A DNA stretch of 64,000 bases from Struthidea cinerea (lineage: Eukaryota > Chordata > Aves > Passeriformes > Corcoracidae), in assembly GCA_013397865.1 (NCBI GenBank), contig VZTI01000609.1:169139-233138 (forward strand), given 5' to 3'. The notes under the pieces were generated by a model. It was not told the origin of the DNA. It searched no databases and worked only from the letters and a program-made list of their open reading frames with translations. This document shows, piece by piece, positions 12,989 through 26,792 of this stretch; the first letter of the stretch is position 1, and every line of letters begins with the position of its first letter. The position numbers and the translations under genes were made by a program.

Positions 12989-13005
12989 CCCCCCCCCTCC
13001 CCCCC
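12989..13005 (-). repeat. C9-T-C7 tract, potential G-quadruplex on the minus strand
   Basis: The plus strand has nine C, one T and seven C. The minus strand is therefore G7-A-G9, which can supply four or more G3 runs with loops of one to a few bases and so fits the usual G-quadruplex pattern. Confidence 0.6.
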
Positions 13006-14479
13006 ATTAAAGAAAAAAACCCCAACTCTGTCATGACTGTCAGATTTCCAGGTGATCCATGACATTTGACAGAGCACTGTAAGGAAAGGCCATAAAGCAG
13101 GCAGGGATTAATGACACTTTTGCCAAGTGATGAATTTTGCAGTCCTGGAAACCTGGCATTTTGCATTCTGTCAAGATCAGAGCAGTTTTTAAGCTGTTTA
13201 AGTTGTGATTATTTTCTCACATCTGTTTCCTTGAAAACTAATTGTAGATCTGAAGTTGCCTTTTTTAAATAATTCATAAAAACATAAATCCAAAGGAGAG
13301 TGGCAAAGGTATACAGAAACCCAGTGAAGTACAAAGAAAAGGGTCAAGTCAGCTGTAGTTATCTGAGCACTTCTCCGACTCCTGAAGTACTTAATTAGGC
13401 CTGTCTGACTGTTTGGCCCTGGGTTGATTTTTTCTTTCAAGAGAGCTGTTGACCTGATGGTATATTAAAACACACTCCGCTGTAGCTTCAAAATGGTTAC
13501 AGAAAACATTTGTAAATGCTGCTGTTTTGGCAATAGAGAAAAAAAATGTAGGCTAGCTAGCGAAACTTATGCATTTATAATTTTTTTTTCATGTTCCTGA
13601 ATAGCCTTTTAGCTCTACCAATTACACAGATCAGCTAGACAACATCATTTAATGTAGGCAACAAAATGCCCAGAAGATCCTTATCTATGAAAACAAGAGC
13701 TTCTCCAAGTTTTGGAGGGTCTCCCAACCAGGCAATTAATTGAACTAATTCAAATAAGCCTGTATAAAGTTTATAGCTTCTGGAATTATTGCTGAGCTTA
13801 CAGAAGCATTTTGAAGATTACATCCTCAAAATTTTAGATCAATTATTTTACAGTAGGAGTAGATCTCTTGTTTTAAAATGCCTCTTTGTGCTGATCCATC
13901 ATTTTTCCTAATATAGGCTATTTTTGCAGAACTAATTAGTAACTTATGCCCTGGAGAAAATTCTGTCTGTTGGTTTGTCCTCTTCTTAGAAAAGAAGATT
14001 TTTATACTTTTATTCATTGGGAGAAAATCCTCTTCTGTTACGATAGAAAGAAGGAAGAAGATATTAGAAAGAAGAATTAAAAAGAGAAAAAACTCCAAAC
14101 CTACCAAACAACCCAGACTGAACAGAGGTGTAGCCACAGCTGTTTTGAGAGGGAAAAGGGTTTTATCTTTTGCTTGTTTGCCAGTCCAATGCTTTCCCAC
14201 TAAGAGCTGTTCAAATGAGCAATCCTGTGATTACTAACACCCTCCTCTTAATAATTTGGATGTGACTTCTTCCTTCTTCCCCTCAGCATGGTACCAAGCA
14301 GGCTCCCGTTTTATATTTTGTTGTTGAAAGGGAGGCTGTCAGGGTTGACATTCTGAAATATCCATCTGGCTCCTTAAATGCTATCATGTCTCTTTTGTTT
14401 TCCCAAGTCTCCGATGAGAAGATGTTTGTCACTTAATTGCTGCTGAGGATCACAGATGATGGTTTATAGGTTTAGGCAA
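13006..14479. other. Intergenic or intronic sequence, no gene seen
   Basis: A 124-codon minus-strand frame at 13826-14200 is rich in Phe, Lys and Leu, as expected from translated A- and T-runs. No repeat family recognised. Confidence 0.5.
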
Positions 14480-14740
14480 ATTGCAGGCAGCACTTTGTTA
14501 ACAAACGGTGGAGCACAATGGTACTTCATAATTATCCTATAGAGCTCAATTGGCCCTTAACGGCACCTGCATGTACAGCATCAGGGAGCCTTGTTTCAAC
14601 ACAAAAGCTCCTTCTTGTTAATTAACCTGTGTGCACTTGTTACAAATGAAACCTATTTGTTTCCACTTAATATATTTGCAGCTAGTTTAAATATTCATTT
14701 ATTATTATGCTTGTTAAGTGAGGAGTGGAGAAAAATAGTT
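14480..14740. promoter_or_regulatory. Possible conserved non-coding regulatory block
   Basis: The stretch holds a perfect 12-bp palindrome TTTGTTAACAAA at 14494-14505 and a 10-bp palindrome GTTAATTAAC at 14617-14626. Several TAAT-type cores and AT-rich homeodomain- or forkhead-like motifs lie near them, in sequence that is neither low-complexity nor a recognised repeat. Developmental enhancers in bird gene deserts often look like this. Conservation cannot be tested here, so this is an inference from composition only. Confidence 0.2.
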
Positions 14741-17700
14741 TGGATCACTTTCATTAGTATGCATTGAGCTTAAAACAGATAGCAAATAGACCAATATGTC
14801 AAGTGTGTTCCTTTGTGCTTTCCTTCTTCCTGCTTTGTAGGTCCCCAAATTAGGCTAACAAAGATGTATATCCATTGCTGATTGAAATAATACAAAAGGA
14901 ATGAAAAGTATAGGAGCCTCTGTGAAAAACTCAAAAATTTCTCTGAAAGGGGCTTTGTACCAAATGACAAATACAACTCATTCTAGCTGAAAAATTCCTT
15001 TTATTGCACATTTAAAATTTGTATGTACACATACAGTTTTTACTTGTGTGTAAAAAGCTGTGAAATAAAACAGGATCCAGTGTATTTACCTGTTATGCCT
15101 TCATTCATGCAGTTCTAGCACAGATGTCCCTTAATCTTTAACCAAAGAGGTTACTTCTATATTATCCTTATAAGCCAAGCAACCTTTTCTTTTTAACTGA
15201 TAGAAATTAGAGAGAAACTGACAGAAATTGTTGTGTGTTTATTAGAGACTATGAGTACATACAAAAGACCATTAATTCAAGTGCATAAAGAGATCAATAA
15301 ACAGTGATTGTTGTTGCTACCTTGCATTTTTATAAAGAATATGCCAAATGCTTTTATTCCTGTTACTGGCAAAACAAATACTTTGATTTTGATTATCTGT
15401 TTTTGCTTTTGAGTAGCTTTGTGGTCTGAAGATTTTCAATGATTTTTTAATGTGAGTAGTCACACAAATAGTACAGATTGCAGAGCAGATGCAGCTGAGC
15501 TGTCAGTAAAAGCTTAAGTTTCCTCCTTCTTTTTGCTTGACTTTTCCAAGTTATTTCTAAAGGATATCACTGTAAGGAAATCTTATCCAATACAGCAGAG
15601 CTCCTTCTGAAAGGAAGCACAAAGGACAGTCATCATTTCTTGATTAGCCAGTGTGAATCCGGAATAATCCCGTTTCCTTCGGAGTAATTTCTGCCAGCAG
15701 CTCTGAGAGTAGAATTGAGTCCAGAGAATTTGCACCTTTGCACATCAGTATCAGCAGATAAACATTTTAAAGCAAGGTGGAGGAGGGAGGGGCAAAATTT
15801 TGGCTGCAGATGAGTTCTTGTAACAGCACGATGAACAAGATCAAAAATACACTTATGTATTGATGTGAGGTGCAGTCTAACAGCTGCTGATCTGAAGTAT
15901 TGCTGTGATACTTCTGTTTAAAACTGGTCAAATAATGCATTTTAGAATAGGTTAATACTGCCTCTTACCTAGAGTAATATATCTCATTTCTATCAATTCA
16001 TCATGATCATATATTCTGGCCATTTTATTTAAAATTTCAACTTGCCAAGGGGAATTAATAACACAGAGAAAATGATAAGTTACTTGTATGCTGCACACTT
16101 AGTAGAGATAGGAGTCAATACAGCTCAAAAATGCAACAATTAAACGGGGAAAGGAAAACTATGCATTGTGTGTGTGCGTGCATATATTTGTGCATGGTCA
16201 TTTTATATGTGTGTTTAAAATTCCATTTATTTAGAAGGGAATTCAGTGTTTATATGACAGGTTCAGATCAGAATGGTATAAATATTCTCTAATCACAGAT
16301 GAAGCACAAGGGATTTTGTAGCAGAAGAAGATTCAGCACCTCATCCTCTGAATCATATTGCTTTTTCCCATAAGGAGAATATCTTTAAGAATCAAATGTT
16401 ACTCTTCTTTTAATCATGGTTTCAGTGCTGAGGCTTCCAATATGTAAGTGCAGAAAAGGGCCCTGTGATGCATATGTACCTTGTAGGCTATAGATGGCAC
16501 TAAATCAGCAGCCACTTTTGGTAGTTACTGATTTGCAGTGGATTTCAATAGTTGTTTAGAAGTGAAGGTGCTTATCAGGCCAGTGAGGGTTCAAAGCCCT
16601 AATGAACTCTCATTAAAACATCTTTCATCTTCCAGGGCCCCAAAATCATTGCAAGTCTCCAGCATGAGTTCTCCTGTTATTTCCAAAGCAGGTGGGAAAC
16701 CAAGGCATTATTTTTTGCTGCTTCTGTGTTTTTGTGATATTCTCCTGCCTCCTGGCAATTTGTACAGTTACAAAAGCATGGAAGATGCTGCTGCTACCAG
16801 CATATATGGCATCTGTTTCTCTCAGGTCCACAACAGAATCTGAGAGAAGCAAAACAGCACAACTTTCAGCAGTTAAAAGTATGTCTACCACTATTACAGC
16901 GAGCTGTATTTTAGACCCTTTTCATCTCTCCCAAATGCATCCAGCTAGTGAGAGCTTTCTCAGCCCCTCTTTAGATATACTTTTGCACAGTCCCTAGACT
17001 AGATCACTGGGCTACAACCCTCTGTTTTTCACCTGTGAAAAAGCAGCAAATCCAGCCATATTTAGTGCCTGCAAGGTTGCTTCTTCAAAACAGGGCATTA
17101 TTTATTCATTGCAGAGTACACATCTTTCTGAGAAGGGAGATAAAACAGTGGAAGGCCTATTTCTGAATCTTGCTTATTCCTGTGAGTTTTGTTAACTTTT
17201 TTTTTCATAGTGGACACCTCTTTCCTAGCCTAGGAGATACAGGCAGTTTCAGCTTTCCCTACTTTCACTACCTCCCTGCAGCGTTTTCTTATAAATAAAC
17301 ACTCCCCAAGCCACTCTTCTTTAGCCAGGGATTTATTTATTTTCTAAACAATTTGGTTTTCTTTTTCTCTGAGGCTTTGGTCAGGCGAAACACACCTGTT
17401 AGCCTGGCTGGAGACAAGCAGGTGCCTGTCTTGTAGTTAATAGCTTGCTGCCTTCTTCCTTGTTACTTGGCTTTTCTCTGGAGATAGCTCATCTCTGCCA
17501 TTGTTTTGTTTCTAGCTTCGTTTTACCCTAGAAGCCTCTTTGATTTAATTCTCTGTAGTCAGGTGGAATAACACCAAGTTAGAAAATGTAGGTACCTACT
17601 GCATTCAGAGAAAATAATACTTCTGTCTCCCTCATTAATCTCAGAGGGGTTTATGACTCGGAAGATAAAAGAAGTGGAAAGCACTTACGTTAAAGACTGT

Positions 17701-20700
17701 GTTCCAGAAGGGGATTGTAAGGCAGGATTTTTGCTAAGATGAGGACCTGCTTTCCCCTACATAGATCACTGGTATGTGTTCCACTACTGGAATGGGACAT
17801 GTGAGCCTTATTTTTCAACTCTTTCTTGCTTCAGATTCTGCACTCCTAGACCCCTCCTCAAATGTCCATACCAAGTTGTTTTCTACAGTGATGAGTGGTA
17901 TTTTGCTCACCTGCATGCTTTTTCATACCTTCAACATGTGGAGCTGTTCACATCATGTTCACTGCTATAATCAGTGGTAAAACCTGTCAAGGTGTCTGCT
18001 CTGCCACGGCCAATCCGAGCATGTCCACAGTGGCATCTATGTGCTTCCTGTGTCCACCAACCTTGCTTTTACATTAGGAATGATATATACTGCACTGTGC
18101 CTGTTTCAAGCATTTTCCAGCTGGTAAGGGCTGCCCAGCTGACACTGACCAAGGAAGAATCTCATGTCAGGCGGTGATGGTGTGGCAGTGTGAGTCATTG
18201 AGAGGCTGGAAGAGAGCTAAAACGCTGGATATCTCATTATCTGCCAGCTTTTTTAATGACGTGTACTGCCCCCACCCTTGATTGCTGCTGCATGTGTCCA
18301 GGAGTCAAATGTCTTTTATAACAGCACATGCCACTGAACTGTGCAGTCACTGAGGTTAGAATTTGAGTGGGCACTGGGAAGTATGCTCCATCTTCTTGAA
18401 GAACTACTTAGAGTCACTAGATACTGGATGGGAAAAGTGCCCCTTAGATTTCTTCTGCTATCCCATGAACACAAACACAATCCTATTGTTAAAATTGACA
18501 TCTCTCACTGTTCCAGATGGACTTTCTTTACTACCCTACTCTAATAGAGGTCTTGGCTCTTAAAATCTGTATATATTCTGTTGGTATGGGGCTGCCCATA
18601 TACACACAATATATAGAGATAAAAGTGAATGCTTCTGCAGCTGGATTCACTGCTGGTGAGATTTCCCATAGTACAGAATTAATTTTAGAAATGTAAAATG
18701 TAGAGCTTGAAGTGAAATCCACAGAGCAATGTTCTGGATTTAAACCCCTCCAAAGTATCAAACAATGTTAATTATTTCATATTAACAGTGTGATCAGAAC
18801 AAAAACCACCAGAGCCGGTTTACGGGGGTCACACTGCCCTTGTTGGCTAAACTGAAACGTAGAAGAGAAATGTGTTTTACATCCCAGAAGCTCAAGGCCC
18901 TGCTCATTGAAGGGCCAACATCAGCCTGAACTCACAAGATAACTACATTAGATCCCTTTCAAAAATCAGTCTTTCTTGCAAAATGTCTTCACAGGGCATG
19001 TTTCCTGTTCAGTAGCTAGAAGACCCACTTTAAAGAAGATGTGGATTTAATTCCCCTGTCATTGGCAGAGGTTCAAACCCACCATTCCCACCTCTCAGGG
19101 GACACCCTAATCAATGAGCAACCATCTGTTCGGGGTAAGGGGGGAAGGGCTTGCTCCACTTCCCTTCCTGGTGTCCTCCCACTACACTGGAAGAAGATGT
19201 CATGACTAATCGGGCTCAGTAGCTAAATCACCCACCTGAGAACAGGGGAGATTCTGGCTCCTCCTCCTGGCTCAAAGGCTGCTTCTGCAGCAAGCAAGAT
19301 GCACTTCATGTGTATAAGTTTCCACACCTTTAGGTACATGAAGAGCTGTGAGCGCAGTGAACTCTGAGTGAACACCCACAGATCCATATCAACGCATGCA
19401 AGGGCATGTGTGCGTATGTATATGTACAGACATGAAATTAACACCCTTGAATCTCTTTACATATAGTAAATATGACAATAGGACCAATAGACAATAATAC
19501 TATTAAAAAATCCCAGGAAAAATATTTGTGACCAAAAAAAGTTATTTGTGGTTTGTTTTTTTTTTTTAAGACATCACTTTTGCACAGAAAAAAAAGACAG
19601 AAAATAAAATATCAGGTTTTGATCACTAAAGACTGGAACAAGATCTTGTTTTGCAGTTGACATGACAGAAAAAAAGACTGAAACATTTTGAAAAAAGTAA
19701 ATAAAAATATATGTTTTCAGGGAAAAATTGTGTATGGGTGAAGACTATATTTTTGTTAGAAACAGCATTACTTATTGAAGGTAATGTAATGAAATTAACT
19801 GTGGTGTATTTTTGGGGAACCTAGGAAATCTGACGTGCTGAGTTGTTGTTTTGTCTATAAAGTCCCAGAGATAAAACACTAGGAGTTGGACAGATTAGGC
19901 TTTAAGCCATGATATGTGACTCACCATTGTGTAATTTGGTAATTTCCCTCCCAAAAAACACTAGAGGTGAAATGCTTTTAAAAGCATTTTGAAACAATTA
20001 TAAATATTACAACTGTAGGAAATGGTTCTAACTTTTCTAGTACCTCTTGATGATCACATACTTCATTTCTGTGTATTAACCCACCATAATGAGGTTTTGT
20101 TAACCCTTTGTACAGCTGAGTACCATGACTTTTTGCGTACCAGCTTGGACGGTCACGCGGTTGACTTGGCACCAGTGAACACTTCACAACCACAGATTAA
20201 TTTTCCTCAATTTGTTAAGTGGCTAATTATAAAGGTTCACAAAAGAATTGACACAAGGGAAGGAGACAGCCACACTTCTGCCAGCAGCCCCATGAGGCCT
20301 GTACAAGTGTCACTTGTAAAACAGAGCAGAAATTAAACAATGGCTATAATAAGATCTAGGGGCTGGTGGATAATGAAAGAAAACTTCCTGTGCAGATGCA
20401 AAACAGACACTAAATGGGTTGTTTTTATGTTTGACAACAGGGCCCTTATGCAACTCTTCATGAATTCCGAGTCTGCCGTTAAGGTAATGTTCTTGGACTA
20501 GACTAGATGGTAACAAGCTAAATAAAATGACTACTATTTATTTTGTGTCTGTGACTGTGATTTCCAATTTAATTTCCATACTGTAGTATATCAATAAGAT
20601 TTTTTAAAGCAGAGTACCGTGCATGCACTCTTTCCCAAATAAGTAGCTATTTAGGAATTTGCTAGCAGATATGACTGCAAAATGAACAGTATTGTATTTT

Positions 20701-22636
20701 AAGAGCAAACACAATCAATGCGTTAACAAATCATTCACTCTATCTACACTCATCAGCTCCTTATTACAAATAGCTGAATTTAAGATAAAGAATAAATTTA
20801 AGCAGCAACCTTTTCCTCAACTGCAAGATTTCTATACAGTAAATTGGACTTTATTTTGTTGGTTTAAGTATTTAATGAAATGGAATGAAAGTCTTTTTTG
20901 TGCATGTGCTGTTTCTCCCTTTCACTATACTGCTGCTACACTCCATGCACAGTGTTTGCATCATTATGTAAGACATTTGCAAATATGGTATGGTGTGTTT
21001 GCCTATGGGAAAACCCTCTCTTCTAATGTATTCATGAAAGATAAATTAACGGTGCTTTAGGTATGATAGAGAGATTCATAGTATAGTCTATTATAATGCT
21101 GATATTAAAAAGCAAGCTCATCATTTAATATGAAAAATGTTAATCTTTTGCAATCATGGCAATATGTTTTATTTCTGAGAATGCCTTCCCTCTACCATTG
21201 TCTTTTTATCAGTTATAATTTTAGTTTACCATTTGTATTAGATTGATATCTAGATAACAGTCACGACACCATTGTGCTGACACTGTACAATGACAGCATC
21301 CCTACCAGAAATATCTTTGTTTCTATTTTCTTTTTTCTTCTGAGTTTCTTTCTTCCCTTGATCTTCCCCTTTTTTTCACAGTATAGACCCCAAGCATATC
21401 TCCTCCAGGATGCTGATATGATACTTTTGCCAGTCTCAATTAAAAAAAAAAAAAAACTAAACTAAACCCTCAACAACAGGTATGAAGCAATTTTCTGCAA
21501 GATCATGCAGTTCCCGATTTTCTGCAGACGCCTGATTTTCAGGTGACAAAATTTAGGTGTTCTCTGGCCACCTGGTCAGAAATGCTAGAAACCTGCCTGC
21601 AGGAAGCTATGTGTCACAGTTACACTCCGCATTTATGATTCTCTGGCAGATACACTGGCTTCCTTGGCTCTGTCTATGCTCTTGGACCAGCTGAGGTCTC
21701 AAGTTGCACTGTAGCCCAAACTACCCAGCTGCCACCACCATGTTGATTCCTGTGCCCACCCTAGTCCAGAGCAGACCAACTGCCCTCTCCAGCAAGGATG
21801 CCCAGACACAAGCTCCCAAATCTTACATTCAAATACACTGACATAGGCAACCCAGAAGCCATTAGTTTCAGCTACTTCACTCTGAAGAGTAGAAACCCAA
21901 CACAGCAGAGCTACCTTGCATTTCATGGAGACATACAGTGGAACAAGGGAAAAGGACTACACAGAAGGACTATATTGGTCAAGGACAAACAGAAATCCAA
22001 GACACTGAATCTTTTGTCCGTCCTTTCACATGTAAGGTTCTTATCTATTTCTCTTTCTTCTTCCGTATGTATCTCACTATCATCTTCTGGATGCTTGCTG
22101 GTACCACATCTCTATATCCATTCTGTCTCATACTAGCACTCCAAAGTTCTCACTCACTTATTTTTAATTTCATGTAATCTGCACCAATTTCCTGCACATA
22201 ATCCCCCAGGTTATGTACAACAGTCAGCAAGAACATCCTCTGCGGGAGTACCCTGCAGTTAAATACATTTTCTTATTGAAACAGAAAGATTTAGCAGAAA
22301 CTGTTGGTATCCATGATATTTTTTTCATTAGTAGATTTGGACTCACAATCTGTATCTGAGGAGAGAAACAGATTCAGGACCCTGTACAGGTATAGTCAGA
22401 ACAAACTATTTCACCCCACATGCTTTGGAGACAGCCTATGGAAGGACCCAAGGTTTCTCATAGCACACCAGGGCACTAGTGGGTTATTACAGATCCTGAC
22501 CTGGGAACTGTACTAACACACTTTCTCAATTCACAAATTTCTGAAATGTGAAGAACTTCAGCTTTTTTGACTGAGATCCTGAACACCTTTGCAAGTGTGT
22601 TTTCTTACTGCATTTCACTTATGACTGTTGTTTCAG
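14741..22636. other. Long stretch with no supported gene
   Basis: Mostly unique AT-rich DNA. Minor items are GT-rich alternating sequence near 16.17 kb, a T12 run at 19556-19567 and an A15 run at 21442-21456. Overlapping frames of 60-104 codons at 16.5-17.0, 17.8-18.2, 18.3-18.6 and 20.0-20.3 kb were read through without finding a known domain or a coherent splice arrangement. No recognised LINE or LTR. Confidence 0.45.
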
Positions 22637-22749
22637 AAAAGGAAGTGCATCATGCTTCACGAGCACATTGGCCCAAACATAACTGTTAAAGACAATACAG
22701 AAAGACATAGAAGAGAGTCATTCTACACTGATCTTTGCATCTTCATATG
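22637..22749 (+). other. Weak candidate internal exon
   Basis: A pyrimidine-rich tract ending ctgttgtttcag gives a good acceptor at 22635-22636. A donor (ATG then GTACGT) follows 113 bases later, and one frame is open throughout (37 codons plus 2 bases). The peptide is basic and unrecognised. No partner exons are evident, so chance is the leading explanation. Confidence 0.1.
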
Positions 22750-25700
22750 GTACGTGTTCCCCCTTGTCTTCTGCTGGTTCCTGCTTCTTCACTGTCTGAG
22801 ACATGTCGTTCTCTCGTCAATAACAATCCTGAGTAATAAAGATAGAAAATCCTTAGGGTTTGCCTTTTGGTTCCTCATCCCGTCACCTTTTCTAGTGTCA
22901 TACTGATGTCTTTTTGGACTTGTTTGGTAGACCTTCCTCACTTGCCAAAGAAGTGGCAAAAATCTGAGCAACCTGATGTGTGAGTCTGATTTTTAAGGAT
23001 GCAAGTCATCTTAACTCCTGCTAGAGCATGATTTAAGGGAAGGTCATCTTTCCCTTAGAAGTCAAGGTCAACATGATATCCCAGCCTGGGCTTAGATATA
23101 GCTAACAAAGTCTTAAATCTTTGGGTACACGGAAGGTTTTTCACCTGATACTTTGTCAAATATTGAAAGAGAGCTTTTTGAAATAATGGAATTATTGCCA
23201 TAACCTAGTGTGGCAATTTTACTCTTTATGCTAGGGCAAAAAGGGCTTAAGCAGTGCAGGATGATAGCAAGTCTTGATTAAAAACCCACACTAAAATGAT
23301 TTCCAGATTTATTCTGCAATTTAAAATAATGATCAGTATATGTTTTACAGAAAAAGGCACTAACCCTCCGCTTCCTATTTTTCAAGATAGATTATATATT
23401 AACTGAAATTTTTAATTAAATGTATGGTTGGATAGGTGTAGACTGCATGGAAATATACAGGCCTGATGCATGCAATTAAAATGCTTGTCAGAGGAAAGAA
23501 TTTTTTTATCATATATAAAAACCTATATAATAAATTTCACATTTGCCTTTAAGAAAATCTTTAAATATGATTTGGCATATAAACTGAACTCCACTGGGAC
23601 TAGAGGGTCACTGTGCAGAACTACAGGTGGAAGCACCTGGCATGCCACAGCTATCAAAGGAATTAATTCAGAACTTCATAGACAACCCACTATCACAATT
23701 TCATAAGCATACCTGATGCATAAAATCAGTTTGATATCTGCCTAACCATTTATAAGTGTGGTCACTTGCATGACCATCAACATGCACAATCACTCTAGAT
23801 GGATGCACAAATAATTGCACAATCACTTCTGTGCATTGTCCTGAACCTTTATAACACTAGGGATCGGGACTATGAGTTTTCTGTCAAAGTGAATATTCAC
23901 TGCCCTAAGTTGCATGGATTCATTTCAGCTTTGTATATACATTCAAAATAAATGAATTTGCATTTTTAAAAGGTAAAATAGTCAACATCCAAATTAATAA
24001 TACTTTCATTAAAAATATATTCTAAATATTCTCTGGGTAGCATTTGAATTTGAAGCCATCATTAGTGGATTCTGTTTCAGCTTGCAGTCTTTTTTTTTTG
24101 TAATGTCTATCCTATTCATTTTAAATTTTGAGCATAGCAGTCTTTCCACCACTATTTGAACCAAGCTGTTATTAAGGGATTGAACTTTTCTGGTGAATGA
24201 AGAAGTCCAACTGCTTTTCATGACAAAGTTGGTAATTAGAAGGCCAATTTAATGGTGAATCAGGCAGAAATATTCAAACCATGACAAATTACTTTAATAA
24301 TACAGCTTGCAATGCTTGAACAGAAATAAATTTCACTTCTGAAACTCTCGCCTTTTTCTGCCTGCCTGGAAGATAAAACTGTCCAGGAGGTATTTTGTAC
24401 CCTTTATTCAGTAAAGCTTTTACTAGAACTTAAGCAGGCCAAATAGCTTGCAAATGCAAAAACATTATTCAAGTTCTTGTGATTTTTTTTTACCTGAAGG
24501 TAGGCTGTGTTGAGAATTCTGAATAAGTCAAAGATTTATTTTTTTTACATCCTGCTTAAACACTGCAATAGTGTTTTATTGTTTTATCTCTGACTTGAAG
24601 TGTTAGCAGTAGTCCACATTGGCTTCAAAACTGAAAGCTAATTTCAGTGTTTGTCATAAGTTTGTTAAGGCCACATGCATTCCACAGTTTGAAAAATTTC
24701 ATTATTCTGTCCATGCTGGGGCTTCGTAATTGGATAGTAAGGATGTTCAAAGACTAATTTAGTGAATTGCACAATATTTTAAATGGAATTATGCAGGTTT
24801 ATGGGGCCTCAGGGGATTGAGCTAGGAGCCTCTTGAGAAAATCTGTTTATCAGTAAATGATATTAGCAGCTTTCACCTAGCTTTTGTCTTCATTAAATTG
24901 CTGCTCTTCCAATTGAGGGTCACATCTGAGGACTGCTTTGATAATTTTTCATTATTGTCTTGTTTATTGGAGCATAAAGTTGATACAGCAAAGGTTGTGC
25001 AGTTTATATACAATGTGCAAAGAAGTTTTACCTACCAGCCCTGCCAATCTTTTATCACAGCAAAACGTGTCAGGACACAAGAAATTGTAACTTGTCCAGT
25101 ATTCTAATATATTCTAAATAAGCATTCCCTCTGTATTTAATTTCCTAATATTTTCTAATTGAATGCAACATTTTATACTCCAGGTTATATCAGATTGTGT
25201 TGTCTTTCCTTCTATCATTTTTAACTGATGGTCTAAATTTTTCTTTTTTTAAAATGAAGCAATTTTGTTTTTTTTCTGTTCATCTGCCCCTTTTCCAATA
25301 CTCTGGATTTACCCTGGTGTAAATGTGACCAGTGTTTGTCACATCTATTGAATTTAATTTCCCATAAAATAGTGCATGCAGCAGACTTGGTCTATATTTT
25401 AAAGCACAAAGGCCACATTTACATTATTGTTTAAAGTATAGAATTTCAGTAAAAAGCCATTTCAGTGCTTCTATTTATGGGGAGAATAATTGTAGATCCT
25501 GGCTGTATAATCCAATTATTTTTTTCCTTTCATGTTACCAGCACCATAGAGAAATTGTAATTTCTCTAACAGTAACTATACGTGAGATGCATCAATGCTA
25601 TAGTCTATATAGATTGAGAGACTATTGCCCAACCTTAGTCATGTGTCTTCAGGCCTCCTGTCAATGAATTATGTATCCTTTCAAATTTTATTTATGTGTA

Positions 25701-26732
25701 GGGATCATATACTTTCTATAACATGTATGAATTAGGCTTATTTAAACCACTTGCAAAGGCTTGGCAGTATCGCTACATTTTTTATGATTAAATTATTCTG
25801 CAGCCTAATGTGGGAGTGAAAGAGCACTCTTCTGGTTATATTTTTTACTAGTTTCCCAAGTAAAACTGAAACTTCTGAACTGAAAATTATGCAAGTTTCT
25901 ACCTAGAGCATTAAGTGTGGGATAATTTGGGGGTTTTTTTGTTTGTTTCTAAGAACGAGTCATAAAAAAAAACCCAACAAATACTTTTTTTTTTTAACTA
26001 AAAAGAAAGTACATTCTTGACAGACACTAATCTTCATCAGTAGCTGCCTACAACCACATCAAATGAAACACTTCTTACTGAAAAATTTTTCTTCTTAAGA
26101 AACTGTGCCTGAAATGTGATTTCAATATCAAAACAGTTTTTGTTGTTTTATGAGATTTCAGTGTACAAAGCAAAAGGCTTGAGCCTCAGTTTTACATTGT
26201 TGTGAAGAGGTTTCAGATGTCAAATGAAACTCAGGGAAAAAACTTAGTCCCTATTCATGATTGGATGTTCCAAGTAGATCCTTCAGCCTGAAGGGTTAAG
26301 CTCGACTGGTCTGGAGACATTATGGCAAAACATTCTATGAAATTTCATACATTTCTAGAGGGAGAACCCCCAACTACCACACCAGTCAGTAGGTCACACT
26401 TTGTTGTCATACATAAGTGCTTTGTGCACCCTGGCCACAAACCACCAGTTTATCCATTCTCTTTTTCTCTTATTATCCCATGCACTGTTTTCCTTCCCTG
26501 CTTGATTGCTGTTCCTTGAGACATTCCCATTTTATATCCCTATTTAATCCTCTCAGATTAACTCAATGTCTTTTCCCAGCTTAATTTATTATACCTCTCA
26601 ACCCTCTGTAATCTTTGCCATATCAGTTCCCTTTCCCTACCTACTCTGGATGTTGCCCAGAAAATGCAACCACTTCTGTGGACTCAATGTGCAAATTTTA
26701 ATACAGCCATAAAGGTGGAGATTGCAGCCAAA
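22750..26732. other. Intergenic or intronic sequence, no gene seen
   Basis: AT-rich unique DNA with several stretches (for example 24.6-25.6 kb) rich in TAAT and ATTA cores. I do not recognise a repeat family, RNA gene or coding frame. Confidence 0.45.
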
Positions 26733-26792
26733 CTCTTGGACTCAATGGTCTTAGAGGTCATTTCCAATCCTAATTATTCCATGATTCTATGA
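26733..26792 (+). mobile_element. CR1: CR1 LINE tail, very short
   Basis: About 60 bases match the extreme 3' end of CR1. They contain 'cttggactcaatggtcttag', then 'ggtcatttccaatcctaatt', and end with 'atgattctatga', the hallmark 3' repeat of the family. The copy is severely 5'-truncated and lies on the + strand. Confidence 0.8.

Noticed and set aside
17774..18177. Four overlapping + strand frames with Cys- and Tyr-rich peptides
   Set aside because: Several frames are open over the same bases, with no splice arrangement and no family match. Composition alone explains it.
22637..22749. Real internal exon
   Set aside because: Splice sites are acceptable but there are no partner exons and the frame is only 37 codons, so it is kept only as a very low-confidence feature.
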